In this document: one piece after another, positions 12,580 to 24,845 of the stretch | Layout of the letters: each line of letters begins with the position of its first letter | How positions within the stretch are numbered: the first letter of the stretch is position 1 | DNA from: Agrypnia vestita | Taxonomy: Eukaryota; Arthropoda; Insecta; Trichoptera; Phryganeidae | NCBI GenBank assembly: GCA_016648135.1 | Contig: JADDOH010009918.1 | Coordinates: 12,501 to 76,500 of the forward strand | Length of the DNA stretch: 64,000 bases | Reading direction: 5' to 3' | The notes under the pieces: model-generated | Database searches by the model: none | What the model saw: only the letters and a program-made list of their open reading frames with translations | Told to the model about the DNA's origin: nothing | Made by a program: the position numbers and the translations under genes

Positions 12580-12990
12580 CTAGGAAACAAAGTTCTGCCC
12601 GTCCGTCTGGCTATCTGTCTGTCTGTAACTTCGAACAAAGTCGTAATTTCTTTCAAATTCACGCCTAAAAAAAGTAACCCATAAAATTTTTTTTTACAAT
12701 ACTCCCTTTCTCATTTTCGGGTTTCGTGTCTACCATATGCGTCGGAATCTCCGTACAACTTACTGAATTGTATGAAAAAACCATTAAAAATTTGAAAAAT
12801 CCAAAATTATACTATAATTATTTATTTTATTTACGAAAATTTGATTAATCTTCTTGATCGTCACCACGAGTCTACTTGCAAAGTTTCAACTCGATTGGAT
12901 CACGGCAAAAGGGTTAAAAACCGATCCAAAGTTTTTTCGTCAGAAAAGTAGACGCCACGAGTTAAAAGAAAGGAAGTAAAAACAAATTAA
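12580..12990. repeat. Repeat related to the 49.7/58.2 kb Helitron-like family (tentative)
   Basis: Contains a cluster of gtccgtctg/gtctgtctgtaac like that next to the CTAG-ended copies at 49.7 and 58.2 kb, followed by non-repetitive sequence. No terminus is visible, so the assignment is weak. Confidence 0.3.
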
Positions 12991-13349
12991 ATGGCCGAGA
13001 TAAGGCTTAAACCTCGGGTCAGCAAACCCGGACCGGCCGCTTGACTCATGTTGCTACCGCTGCCTCTCCGTGGACCGACAAAAATATATATACTATAAAT
13101 ATATTGTGAGGTGTGAATCTTATCACGGTCTAGATCACTCTGCGGTTGCCGATCAAAAGGATCTTGGCATTTTATAGCTCAGAGGGAGCCCTCTGATCCG
13201 ACTGTCAGTTTTTTATGTACAAAGACCTATTTATCTTTTGAAGTTACGTCCTACAAACAATCTTAACCTGGGTTTATTTACTAAGGTTACTTTAAATAAA
13301 TTGGCCACTATCCCTACACAAGAGCTATCTAATAAATCATTTCGAAATC

Positions 13350-13610
13350 ATGATTAATATCACTAAAACTACGTTGATGATTTCCTCGAGTCGAAGATCC
13401 AGTCCCATCGGGGCGACGTCCATTGGAAGAACTGCCAGGACGCATCATAAGGTGTTCGCGCTCCTCAGCATCCTCCTAGCCGCATCCTTCACGTCTGTCG
13501 TCCAACCAGCTCCTGTCCTCCAATTATCGAACGTCTCGCTCTTGTTTTGTGACTTTGTGATTTATCTCTACCGAGGGAGTCATTTGACGCGGTCAGAGTT
13601 AATCCAATGA
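13350..13610 (+). CDS. Orphan ORF with signal-peptide-like segment (possible first exon)
   Basis: 86 codons from a genuine ATG at 13350 to TGA at 13608-13610. Composition is clearly more GC-rich than the flanks, as expected of a coding exon. Residues 31-55 form an n-region with basic residues, a hydrophobic core (VFALLSILLAASFTSVV) and a small-residue/proline site (QPAP), which is what a secretory signal peptide looks like. Its 34-residue N-terminal extension is Ser/Thr/Arg-rich; an internal start at residue 10 (M) would shorten it. I do not recognise the protein. It could be the first exon of a small secreted protein or neuropeptide precursor, with the true exon end at a GT inside the ORF, or simply a chance ORF in an old insertion. 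No downstream exon was found in the window. Confidence 0.25.
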   Translation: MINITKTTLMISSSRRSSPIGATSIGRTARTHHKVFALLSILLAASFTSVVQPAPVLQLSNVSLLFCDFVIYLYRGSHLTRSELIQ

Positions 13611-13802
13611 TTCGTAGGTATAAAAAATTGTCACATTAATATGATGACATTTTTGGTTCAGATTCGATTGCAACGGTTAGAATATGAACGATCTATTATG
13701 CTCAAAATAAAGATGAATATTACTCTCGTGCTAGTGCTATGCGATTCTAATTGGTTATTTAAATTTACAATAAACACTAGGGTTTGAATTTACTTTACAT
13801 GA

Positions 13803-14264
13803 TCTACATTAGAATACAACTCATCTATCTGGTGTCCCTATTACAATGCTCATGTTCATACAATAGAAAGAATTCAACATAAATTTTTACGCTACATAAA
13901 TTTCCGTCTCCATATCCCAATAGAAAATCTTAACTATACAAACTTATTATATTTTACCGGTTTATTGCCACTATCGGACAGGAGAGTTTTATCCGATCTG
14001 ATTTTATTATATAAAATTGTAAACTCGCATTACCACAGCCCTGAAATTTTGTCCTTAATAATGTTCCATGTACCCAGTCGAACTACTCGAGTGCCGACGC
14101 CTTTTTATTGTGACAATACTAGAACAAATACTCACTACAACTCGCTAGTACCTAGAATACACAGGTTAGGTAACAATTATACAAACATAGCGGACGTGTT
14201 TGGTTCTGGCCTGTCACAGTATAGGGGCGCGATACTGAGAGCGCTTCATTCCGCCATAATGTAA
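13803..14264 (+). pseudogene. Non-LTR retrotransposon RT, C-terminal part, 5'-truncated
   Basis: An uninterrupted frame of 153 codons runs from just after a TGA at 13800-13802 to TAA at 14262-14264. It carries hallmarks of the region following the reverse transcriptase core in jockey/CR1-like elements: LEYNSSIWCPYY, then IERIQHKFLRYI, then LLPLSDRRVLSDLILLYKIV, with the TN..-NS..-R...L.N pattern (TNTHYNSLVPRIHRLGNN) near the C terminus. The catalytic RT motifs lie upstream in complete elements and are missing, so it is a dead-on-arrival truncated copy with its C terminus intact. No ATG start is expected; the biological ORF continues 5' in the source element. Confidence 0.75.
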
Positions 14265-14398
14265 ATTATATACACTTTCTTTTTTTTGTTTTTCTCTCTG
14301 TTTATATTATTTTTGCAAATAACTGTTATATACCTACATATGTAAAAGCCTATTTATGCGTAAATGAATGAATAAATAAATAAATAAATAAATAAATT
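14265..14398 (+). mobile_element. 3' UTR and (aaat)n tail of the preceding retrotransposon
   Basis: A short T-rich 3' UTR leads into a simple repeat of aaat units (about 14367-14398), a usual 3' terminus for non-LTR elements that end in short tandem repeats rather than poly(A). I could not identify the target-site duplication. Confidence 0.6.
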
Positions 14399-15004
14399 AG
14401 TAGATAACGATTTCTTTAATATAAAAGGTATTTACAAGTACTAGGTACGTACACGAGGTACGATTTCGATGGTTATTTCGATAGTTGCTACAAGCATGAG
14501 GATGAGTACGATAGTCTTTACAATGTTTTACGATATGTTACGATTATGATAGTTATTCCGAGGTGTTACGGGGGTTCTGCAAAATGAGAATAAATTCAAC
14601 AATTAGAATAATACCTTATATTTTAGCTGATGTCAGCAGTAGCAGAATTGCGATGTTTGTTACCGGGAGGAGCAGAAGATCCTATATCCCGAACCCTCGT
14701 AGAAAGTAATCATGTCACGCAGCGCAGGACGTTGAAAGAGAGCTATTACCACTCCGCGGGGGTTTTTATAGGCTCGCTCTAACGAAATGTTACAGCGTAG
14801 TGTTGTACAACTGCCCAAATTAAGTTCTTGAATTAATTATTATTTAAATATTTTCATTACCCGATATTTGCTTCTTTACAATATACTAGGACGCGAACCA
14901 TTTCATGTTCCACCCAGCACAATGCCAGGGTTTTAAATAGTACCAACAACAGCCGGCAGGAGAAATATATAAAAAAGTTTTAATATTTTGATAATATTTG
15001 TTAT

Positions 15005-15075
15005 TACATCTTCAATACTTTTTCTTAGGGAACCGGCATGAAAAAGTACCGCCATTTTTGACCGGTTTCAGCTAG
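15005..15075 (+). mobile_element. Helitron-like 3' end (CTAG 15072-15075)
   Basis: A decayed hairpin (gccatttttgaccgg) precedes ttcaGCTAG, followed by T. It is related to the ends at 49.87, 49.92 and 58.23 kb (preceding motif ttagggaaccggcatg). The 5' end was not found. Confidence 0.5.
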
Positions 15076-15355
15076 TATCTTTATAAAAATGAGTTAAACA
15101 ATATTGTTGTATATCATGTCTACTTCGACACATGGTTATCTAGTAATACATTTTCATTAATAAATACAAAAAAGCGTAAATTAATTTTAAAAATTCTGTA
15201 TTACGCGAGAGATACACAATTAAGTTCCGGTATGAACACTGATATGTGAAATATAAGCCTAAAGCTTGCTAGAGGAAGGAAAGTAGACTAAATACGAAAG
15301 TAGATTTATGATATGGTAAAACATTAACAAATTAGAAAAAATAAATTGCAAAAAA

Positions 15356-15450
15356 AAGAAAATAGAGATGCGTAAACACATATGTACGGAATACGTGTCA
15401 TATCCACATTCTTACTTTCTTCAAACTTTCTTGCTGGTCTCCTGGTTTTA
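15356..15450 (-). mobile_element. SINE fragment (3' part)
   Basis: Contains aatagagatgcg and cggaatacgtgtcatat, matching the body of the SINE copies at 20281 and 53641 in the same orientation. The tRNA-like head is unrecognisable. Confidence 0.5.
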
Positions 15451-17340
15451 CCATTTAATGAATAGGAATGAATTATTCTTTGCATATATCACAATATAAA
15501 TTGTAATACACCTAAGAATAATTCAATGGCTGAATTTATTTTAAGATATTCCGCGCCCCATAAAAAATATACCTTCCTAAAAGTCAACGTTTTCAAAATG
15601 TTTTCAATGGAAGTATTTGTATTATAATTTGGTACATTTGCGTTCTTGTTTAATATTGCATTTAAAATCCAATGCATGTTAAATTAAAATATTACAGCAC
15701 AGAGCAGAGAGACAGGAAATTAATTCCGGTATAACAATGATATATTTTGCATGAAAGAGAGAAAATTTAATATTTAGTCTTTGTGAAAGAATGAATGTGA
15801 ATGACACATTTTGGCTATGAAATACAAATTTTTTGCAAATTTTCAATTATTTTAGTATGTTATTTTGAATCAGAAGGTTTTGTTGATGTCGGCTTAAATC
15901 GATTATGGATTGCACGAGTTGACGCATACAAATTCCTAAAATAACATTAAGGTAATTGGATTTTTATTTTCCATCTAATTGTAAAATTGGTATATTTATT
16001 TGAAGATTCTTTATATTTATTACCCGTAGAAATCTGTAGAATATGTCTTATAAAGCTATTGTGCTGACCCTTACATTGATGCTGATATTCTTGCCGATAT
16101 CCGATCATCATTTATAAAGTCACTCCTACACAACAGTAATTTTTTTTATCGATAATTGAATCCATAGAATACACAAAATAAAGTATTTATTTACATATTC
16201 TTACATGATTACACTACATTGATACATTAATCATAAATGTTGCTAGAGCAGGCCAAAGACACTTGTAAATGGGGCAGTAGGCTGAGTTTTAAATTATAAA
16301 TGTATTGTTTTTTTATGTATTTTGTACCCATATTCTGCTAGTATCTCATAAAAAAAATATAATTTAATAATATGAATGATCATAATATTCATTTTAAAAT
16401 TATTTTCTATATACCCAATTACAGGCTTTTTCAATATTTTTAATGACTTAATTTATGACTTATTACTACAAGATCATATCCAGTAACGCTAACCCAGATA
16501 TATTTTTAATAACCGAGGCTCTGTTTAAAAGCAAAATTTTAATAAACATAGGTAGATAGATGTCTTTCGATCGTATAACACATGCTTAGCATAATCCAAT
16601 TTTGCAATATTCGCTTATGTCGAAGAATATCGTGTGTCACGTAATAGACTTCATCCACGTAGGAATCCGTGCATTCTAGACTTGTGCGAAAATTGTATAT
16701 CTTGTATAAATTGTCAATTCATAACTTTAAATTTATTTTCATAAGTATTTCTTAATCATTAAAACTGTATTTCTTTTAACATATTATGACCCCATACTGT
16801 TATAAAATATTTTAAGGTTGCATTTGTAAAAATATACTACAATATACACTACACTAGGACTGTCTATCGAAGTCATGAATAATCTGTCGATTAACTGAAG
16901 ATTAAAAAAATAAAAATGAAATAAGCGCTAATCAAATTTATCAAAAATATATTATGTACCTGACTATAAATACCTACACTAATTATATTAATATCACAGA
17001 CCAAATTTCGTAGAGAGCATTACGATACCGAAACTAGAACAGCCCAACTCCATTTTACCATTACTTTTCAATAATTGAAACTGAAAATAAATAAATCAAT
17101 AAGTGCAAGAATGTTCATTTTAAGATACAAGGTAAAAAGCGAATATAGTCATTTTCGTTCAATATGTGCTATTTTACTTATATTTTCATTAACATTTTCA
17201 ACGCTATACGCTGGTACCTTACGCGAGTTAGTCATTTAAATACGCAAAACTGTAAAACTGTAAAATAATCATGTTGTTTAGTGCCTTATATATAAAAAAT
17301 GAAGTGATATTTAATATTTATGCGATATGCATTCCCAAAC
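15451..17340. other. AT-rich non-coding stretch
   Basis: No repeat terminus, coding segment or RNA gene recognised. The 62-codon minus ORF at 15489 is uninformative. Confidence 0.5.
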
Positions 17341-17358
17341 AATTAGGAAATTAACACT

Positions 17359-17360
17359 TA

Positions 17361-17392
<32 letters not shown>

Positions 17393-17418
17393 ATAATATA
17401 TATATATATATATATCTA
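17359..17418. repeat. (TA)n microsatellite
   Basis: Alternating TA tract with a few interruptions. It produces a spurious Ile/Tyr-rich ORF. Confidence 0.9.
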
Positions 17419-18500
17419 TAATTGGACTTCAGTGCAGTGTTCAATGTATCGGCGAAGGCATATTGTACTTATTCATTTGCGCTGGACATTTACTAATATC
17501 GCGTGTTGTAATATCACAAAATGATCACAATGGTTCGCTCAACGGTAACACGAAGATGTCGCCATGTTAACTGTCACAAACTGAATTGCTTGAGCCTGCG
17601 TTGCGTGACTTCTTGTATAGCAAAATTCTTTTGAAAGGTTTTTATCTAAAGGTAACTAGAAGCTCGTAGTAAATTCTAAATTTTTCTGAAGTGTGTTTTA
17701 CTATGAAATGGAAAGTCGTAGAATTCTCTAGAGAAATAACGCGGTCACGGGTGGGTGACCACGGATTGCGTGCGTAACAGTCTGCGGTTCCTGTTGATTG
17801 AGCGCCATCGCATGCCACCGTGGTTTATTTCAGCACTCACTAGATATATAGTATCACTATAATATGAATTTCAAAACTAACCGGAAATTTTTATAAAAAA
17901 GAGATCTACAACATTTTTTTGTTTGTAATTATGTTTACATAATTTTCATGTAACTACCAAGAATAAGTAGCCAAGTACATATATGTCATAAATAATTTAC
18001 TTAAAAACTCTTAACATTTCTCATGTTTTGGTACTTATTTTTTGCACTGTAATTTTGTGACATCGCAATGACAATGCGCTATTTAAACACGAGTAATAAT
18101 TTCCCGTTTAAAATGAGTGTACGCGAATATGTTTGTCTTTCGTTAATGAAATTTTTAATATTACGAATATGTCTATCTATCTATCATTGTTGGAATTTGA
18201 AATACTACAGCTTTTAAAAAATACAAAAAAGGAATAAATACAATAAAAATATCAAAAACGAAGAAAATTACACAATTATTCAAACACTGGGTAAAAACTA
18301 ATAAGTCTATAATTTTCTATTCCGATGCGATTTTCGTATCGTTAAGCTTCTTATTCCATTCAACAATTCCTAGTTTGCGTGTAGTTGAAATCTTCCACTC
18401 TCTGAGCTAGCTGGTACACCGTGTCACGCTCACTGGCTACACTGGGGTGATTAAGTTATCGAGAGAAAAGATTTTCGAACTCAGTGGTTCTTAGTAAAAT
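17419..18500. other. Non-coding stretch with GC patch at 17735-17830
   Basis: The patch contains a self-complementary ggtcacgggtgggtgacc. This is short and fits no RNA gene I can support. The remainder is AT-rich. Confidence 0.35.
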
Positions 18501-18503
18501 TGT

Positions 18504-19165
18504 GTGTTGTAACGCCAACATCATTTATTCTCAAAATAATTCCATAGATGGCGCTAAAAAGGCCTTCCTTTGATTGACAGTTGAGGAACTAGTTTCAAAG
18601 TCTGCTCAGAGATGGTGCCGGCCATAGTTAACAAACCCACACACGAAAGGTGGTTGTCATTATACCAAGTACCCAAGGGTTCAACTTAAGAGTTGGCGCC
18701 ACTTTCGCTGGCAAAATATTAATGGAACATTATTAAAAACAATTAAATACTACACAACACTATGCTTTGGTATGTTCTGCGCTGTTGTGAATACAGTACA
18801 AATACAGACATCGTATAGAGATCTTTACTGATCTTGAGTCCGAGCCTTTGCTCTTCGCAAGCTGGCTTACAACATCACAAAGGGTCTAGCCTGGGGACCC
18901 AGTGGAGGAATCTGTAGTTACTCCAGTAGTGACGAGAGGACAGCACGGATGACGTGGTCTGGGACTGGGTTTGGTTGCAATACTGCAAGGCACCGTCCCA
19001 GGCGCTTGCCCAGCTTGTCACCGAAGACTACTCGTTATTTGTATCCACGCCCCTGAGAAAGTGTACCCAATAGCTCGAACGGATAGAACGCCGTCCGTTC
19101 GACTCCGTTATAGTGTTTATTTTGACATTATTAATAAATTTTATTTTCTAAATTTATTATTGTAC
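18504..19165. other. Possible LTR-like or old element block
   Basis: A block of higher complexity and GC begins with tgttgtaacgcc and ends near attattgtaca, so it has TG...CA-like edges of LTR size. It contains a perfect hairpin aacgga...tccgtt at about 19078-19099. There is no matching target-site duplication, no paired LTR in the window and no primer-binding site, so this is only a suggestion. Confidence 0.2.
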
Positions 19166-19301
19166 AATTTTGGGTTAAGTATTTTTCAATTATACCATTC
19201 TAATGAGTAAATTGTAATTTTTAGTCATAATTTGTGTGTGAGTTTTTTTAACCAAAATTTATATTTTAGATATTAATAATAGTGCAGTCTTATTTGTAAG
19301 T

Positions 19302-19431
19302 CTGGTTAGTGGTAAAGACACTCGCCTAATGATCTAGTGATTGAGGATTCGAGTTCCATCGGCGCTTAGCTTAGTTTAAATATAGTAAAAATATTTATGT
19401 GACCATGCACGCGGTCCTATTTTTTAAAATT
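19302..19431 (+). mobile_element. tRNA-derived SINE
   Basis: tRNA-like head with A box tggttagtggtaaagacac and B box ggattcgagttcc at the expected spacing, then the family body (atatttatgtgaccatgcac) and a T/A-rich end. Plus orientation. Confidence 0.65.
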
Positions 19432-20280
19432 AAACACAGTTAAACTACAATGGCAATGCCAAAACTATCAATTTTATAATAGTTTTTCAATAGAATTTTT
19501 TAAGCATGTTTCTTACAAATCCATGTTTTATGTTTTCGCCATCATTATTGGTTTGACAAACTTTGGTGGATATCCTATGTCCGCCAGTATCCCCTAGCCG
19601 ACTGAACCCGACTGAACGTCCTCAGCCTGAATGCAGCCAGGTTAGCAGCCTCGGGAACAATCCAACCACCACTGAATATGGGCCTTTCAAACGATCTGCA
19701 CCTTGTCAATAGACAATAATAATCCAGAGTGCACTTTGGCGATTGAATTTTGAGGATCGCCGGAGACCGAGCAGAATGGACATGTGCTTTGCTGCAAACC
19801 AATCCCACGGATTAAAACCCAGGAAGGAGGGACACAGCACATCTCAAATGAAATCGAATGAATCGATAAATGAATGAAATAAAAGATGCCTACAGTGATA
19901 AAGTGATGCCTACAAACAGTTGCTTTTTTCACCCAAAGGCACAGAAAACAGCTGCTTTTTATTCAACGATTCACCGAATTATATCTATACCGCTATCACC
20001 AGAAAACTTTGAAATTAAATTAAAATAATCTTAAAGATTGCAAGTAACAATGACACGAAGAAAATAGTATGAAAAATAAAATAAAGAAAAAAGAAAGAGT
20101 TTTCTATGAATATATATCATAAACTACATCACAAAAACAGAAAAATTATGAAGAAAAATTAACCGCGGATCTCCCGAATATATTTTAAGAAAATACTTTT
20201 AAACCGGCTTTGTATACAGAAAATAATGTAGAAAAATATTTTGAATAATTAATCCAAAACAAACCCTACAATAAAATAAA

Positions 20281-20462
20281 ATATTTTTTTTAAATAGAGA
20301 TGCGAACACGGAATACGTGTCGCATCAATATTCTCACTATTCTCAAACTAAGCCAAAAGCCTGTGCTATGAAAACAGGACTAACTTGTCCTGAAATGAGG
20401 CCCTGAACACCGACCATCAGATCACTAGACAAGCACCATGACCACTACACCAACAAGCTACT
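20281..20462 (-). mobile_element. tRNA-derived SINE
   Basis: On the minus strand the head reads ttggtgtagtggtcatggtg (A box) with a decayed B box, and the tail on the plus strand is tttttttaaatagagatgcg. It is the same family as 53641 and 27722. Confidence 0.65.
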
Positions 20463-21125
20463 CAGATACTCTGTATAAATAAATTTTAAGGATTGTCTAG
20501 CTTATTCAATTCAGAAATGACAGAACACGCAAGAACTGAGGGTCATCGTTTCGACAATAATAGCGTACAATAATATACAATTTGTAAAAAAGGAAAGAAA
20601 TAAGATATCTTAGAAAACTAAGCGATTATTATTTGTAACAAAAATGTTATTAATATTCAAACACCTTCTATTACGTCCGCTTTTCTACGCTTAGTTACCA
20701 CGCCTCTAAACCCAACCGACACATATTTGCCCCCCTCCTCACGTCGCTCTTTGTTCTTATGTTTAGTTTTAGTCACATTACCGATGATGACGCGTCAGTA
20801 TTGAAAAAGTTATAATTTTTATAAATAACAAATAGCGAAACTAAACAGTAAGACCAAGCAAGATCTACCTACTCGTATTAGTATAGTTTGATCAACAATC
20901 GATGAGCATATAAAATTTATGAACTTAACTTTGTTAACGTAGTAAAACGTCAGTGAATTTAATATTCAAGTTTTGCCGATCGAGGTATATGTATATATTG
21001 CTATAAAACCGAATTTTCGACTGTTTTTGTATTAAAGGTTTAAATTACATCGATGTGGAATTGTGTACACAATATTACATCCTATTACGGATTTAATTTT
21101 AAGTGATTTCTCTTTAGGTCTCAGC

Positions 21126-21300
21126 GCAGAATATTACCAGCATTTTTATTTTTTTTAATGAGGATTTCATCTAGAGGCTATCTGTAAGACGGGGATTATG
21201 CTCCCAAAAGATTCTTTGAGATAACTCTCGGTTCTCCTAGTTCACCGTGTATATACCAAATCTTCATATATACCAAATCTTCGTATATACAAAAGATTCA
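21126..21300 (+). repeat. Dispersed repeat shared with 32130-32285
   Basis: The two loci share a diverged stretch: a gaggc block, ggggatta.-.ctcccaaaag versus agggattactctcccatgag, and caccgtgtatataccaaatc versus catcgtgtatacatcaaatc. This copy also has three tandem tataccaaatctt-like units (21248-21292). The family is unknown. Confidence 0.5.
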
Positions 21301-21543
21301 GGCACTGTCTCTTATCTCATGCCTTACTTCAATAAAATAAATATTTTTAATTTAATGAATTCTGTGCGTCCAATTTTTTAGAATAAGTAATTGCAGAAAT
21401 CTACAGTTTTAGTTGACTTTTATGCACGCGTCATATTAACAAATCAAACGCCTCGTACCCGGATCTATCCAATTTCAAGTAGATGTCTGAGTTTATACGT
21501 ATACACAACACTTATATCTGAGACATAACTCATCTCCCGTGTT

Positions 21544-21702
21544 TAGTTTTCTGGGAAATTCTGGCGTGTTTATGTGACCTTTCTGACCGACGATTCGGAT
21601 CTTATTGCAGGGTCCATCATCAGGGCTGATGTGATGTGATGGACCCTGTAATGGGATCCGAAACGTCGGCCACATATACACGGCAGAATGTCCCAGAAAA
21701 CT
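21544..21702. mobile_element. Palindromic PLE end (family B)
   Basis: Inverted repeat with arms of about 75-90 bp meeting at about 21630. Both arms contain a hammerhead-like block: on minus CTGATGATGGACCC, then GATCCGAA; on plus gatggaccctgt, then gatccGAAACG. The sequence beyond the right arm (gaagattctgaacggccgtg) is shared with the 55.1 kb copy. Confidence 0.6.
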
Positions 21703-21744
21703 ATACAAGGAAGATTCTGAACGGCCGTGAAAACCTAAGGACAT

Positions 21745-23775
21745 TTATAACTCGTTTCATTCCATTGAAATGAAGGTTTTGTTATTTTAGAAAATACGCA
21801 GATGTTAGATCCGTACAATATCTTATTGCTTATGTTGTACACCTTATATGTACAAGTCTTGTATATAATGATGTGCCCAAGTCTAAGTTACCCAATTAGC
21901 CACATCTCGCATCTCATCATCAGTACTTGTAGGTATCTAATTACTACGAGCAACGATGTTTTAATGAAATGAATATTCTTATAAACTTAACCTTTAAAAG
22001 GAAAAAAACTTTTGATATAAAAAAATGTGATTTTAAGATTAAGATTTGCATATTCTGTGGCTAGTTTTCGGAGGCTTTAATAAATTATCATTGTTCGCGG
22101 ACAACATATATTAAATAGTTTTTAATTTGAGAAACTTACACAGTCACTTTTCACATTAATGAATCTTTCTCCATTCTAGCTTTTTTCCATTACTTGGGGT
22201 CAGCGCTGTCCAGTCCACGTGTGGCATGTTTTACATCACGGGTTGTCTATCTGTCAGGCAGCAGCCCTTTTGGGGTCGTTAAGATTCGTGCCATACATTT
22301 TTTCAAATATTTTTACCGCCTAAATACGAAAGGTAACGTTACTTATATCTTAGAAATATAATTCTTATTCATGTTTTACTCATAATTGGCGGATATGTCA
22401 AGTACTTTAAAGAAATATGTATAAGCAAGTTTCCAATTTCCAAAAATGCTTCCAATTAGTTTTTAATGGTATATAATTGGCATTTTACAAATTTACTTAC
22501 AAATCGACATATTTACAAAATGTCTGAATATGAAGAATAAGTGCTTTCAGATGAAGTACAAGGATCTTCACGATATAATAAAAATTACGTCATGCTGAAT
22601 ACATCCATTGCCGGGCCGTGCCAGAAAACGCCGCTTCATTTAATTTGAATTGGTAAAATAGAACATTTGAATTTGTGTGCAAATTCTTTTGACAAACAAA
22701 CAACTGACAATCGGCCTATTATGAAAATTATGTTTTAATGATAATATACCGGTAAATAATATTTTATAATTGATAAAGTGTCTGTGAATGTCAATTGATT
22801 AATATAAATTAATAGCTTAAAATGTTGTTTTTCTTTTCAGGTATGATGTGTACTTATTTTTAAATTTTTATGTGAAATATTAAGTTCTTTTGTTTAAATA
22901 ATATGTTTTCTTTTCAGAGCAACGCAAAAAAGCTTTTATTTAAAAAAAAAAAAAAATATTTGGGAAACCACATTATCAGCACAGCAAAAATCAAAAAAAT
23001 CTTCATCCTGTGATGGTCTTCTCACTCCTGTTGCTACAAATCTTTATTTTTCTTCATTTTTTTATTATTATGTAATTCTGAATAATGCTTCTGTAAACTT
23101 TTGTCCAAAATTCAAAACCAACTGCTCCAGCTTGGAAGAAAATGTCACTTTTTGACCAAACCAAGTATTCAAAATCAATACCTTGCCCAGTTTTAACTGA
23201 CTGTTTTTTTTTTAAATATTTTTCTGATAACTATTATGACTTGGACTATCACTCGATTTCGGCTTGACGTCGAGATACGGAACACCCTGTATAAACGTCG
23301 CTGAAATTGTTACCACATACTTGCTAAGCAAATATGTTATACGCTTGTCAAGAAGGTGAAATCCTGTACATTGTGTACCCTAAGCCCTTTCCTCCAACTC
23401 TCGTGATTAGGTGTGCCGTGAGATGTGTTGAGTGAATTCTATTGCTATGAAAGCTATTGAAGACCTGAAGGTATATAGGGTTATAGAAAGAGCAAGTGAG
23501 ACGCGACGCACGCTACCCGCTGTAGGCTGTCCCACTATGTTCATTCACGCGGGCCGCCTGATGTTTCCAGTATATCTTGGTTGCTGTCAGATATTTGTAT
23601 GTATGTATGTCGGATGTTGGTGAAATGTCGGCGGGCGTCCGCCACAGATCTCCCAAAGCTGATTCTACCAACATGAAGATTTAATTTGGAAGGTGGTTAT
23701 CTTTTCGTCTATTACTCCACTTCACCGTCGTTGGTTGTGATAAACTTTTATACTGGCATTTTTTTTTTCAAAAAA
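21745..23775. other. Non-coding stretch
   Basis: Mostly AT-rich. A GC-richer part (23260-23640) holds a 63-codon ORF (23432-23623) without a recognised domain. Nothing else is supported. Confidence 0.4.
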
Positions 23776-23840
23776 TCTTTAATTTATACCTATAAAACTC
23801 ATTGTCTGTCTGTCTGTCTGTCTTTCGGTCTTTCTATCTT

Positions 23841-23873
<33 letters not shown>

Positions 23874-23874
23874 A

Positions 23875-23951
<77 letters not shown>

Positions 23952-24446
23952 GGTCTCTATACAAATCCACACCGTTTGTCCGATTTGATTCAAATTTTGC
24001 ATACTTATGCTTTGGGACGCGGCGGGTAACACAGGCAACATTTCTCCCCTATTCTCATACCCCTTCTCCTTCCCCTGGCATATTTTCGATGCAAATCTGT
24101 ACCGTTTGTCCGATTGGACTCAAAATTTGGAAATTTATTCTTAAGGACTCGGCGGGTAATATATATGACATTTCCCCCCTATTCTTTTAATCCTTCCCCT
24201 CTGCTGATATATTTTCGATGCAAATCTGTACCGTTTGACCGATTGCACTCAAAATTTGGAAACTTATTCTTTAGGACTCGGCACGTAATATAGGCTATAT
24301 TTCCTCTCCCCCTTTTTACCTTTTACCCTCCCCCTGATATATTTTCGATGCAAATCTATACCGTTCGAATCAAACCTTTGTTTACCCCCAAAAATTTATT
24401 TTCTACTTAACCCTCAACCCGTGCAAAGCCGGGTACAAACAGCTAG
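23776..24446 (+). mobile_element. Non-autonomous Helitron, complete, 671 bp
   Basis: It starts with TC at 23776 after an A, reading tctttaatttatacctataa, and ends with a hairpin (cccgtgcaaagccggg at about 24419-24434), a short spacer and CTAG at 24443-24446 followed by T. This is the canonical Helitron layout (5' TC, 3' hairpin plus CTRR, insertion between A and T, no target duplication). The interior holds a long tgtc microsatellite and three diverged units of about 128 bp with the motif atattttcgatgcaaatct. No Rep/helicase is present. The ORFs here are microsatellite artefacts. Confidence 0.8.
23803..23952 (+). repeat. (TGTC)n microsatellite
   Basis: About 150 bp of tgtc units, interrupted near 23822-23842 and 23871. 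It lies inside the 5' part of the Helitron; related copies carry shorter versions, so it probably expanded after insertion. It creates fake Ser/Val/Cys/Leu and Thr/Asp/Arg/Gln repeat ORFs on both strands. Confidence 0.95.
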
Positions 24447-24845
24447 TTCTAAATATAATCTGTAATTATTCAATAAACGAGATACTTTGGGAGAGAGGTG
24501 TACAGTGGGTGGACTCTGTGTGTCGCCGTTTACACGACATAGCATAGAATGGCTTTAGAATAAAAAACTTCAATCTGACGGAGCTTTCGTTCGTTAAACG
24601 GTCCTGGGTATCCATTTACTGTTGATCCACTTGAGGTAGCATGATAGTTAAATTTGAAAGAATCAGGTGTCATGTTTAACATTTTGCATTATTTACTTAA
24701 CTCGCCTTAAGGCCGTGTCTGATTGAGCGGCGAATTATTTCTCGTTAATGAAAATTAAAAGAATGAGTGCTACGGAGTGAGACATCTATCTGGTCCCCGG
24801 TCATGCACTTTGTTACAAGACGACATACATGACCACATACATGAC

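Noticed and set aside
12252..12662. 136-codon minus-strand ORF, the longest in the window
   Set aside because: Phe/Leu/Ile-rich, consistent with AT-rich DNA, overlaps repeat sequence, no recognisable domain or membrane-protein family pattern.
17735..17830. 5S-rRNA-like SINE head (gggtgggtgacc)
   Set aside because: The similarity is only about 12 bp within a self-complementary stretch; the rest of 5S rRNA is absent.
23260..23300. Mariner-type end (cggaacaccctgtata)
   Set aside because: A single short motif without a partner inverted repeat or TA-bounded element.
23686..24041. Four overlapping ORFs of 60-100 codons with Ser/Val/Cys/Leu or Thr/Asp/Arg/Gln repeats
   Set aside because: They are translations of the tgtc microsatellite in several frames; no stop arises in a 4-bp repeat without stop triplets.
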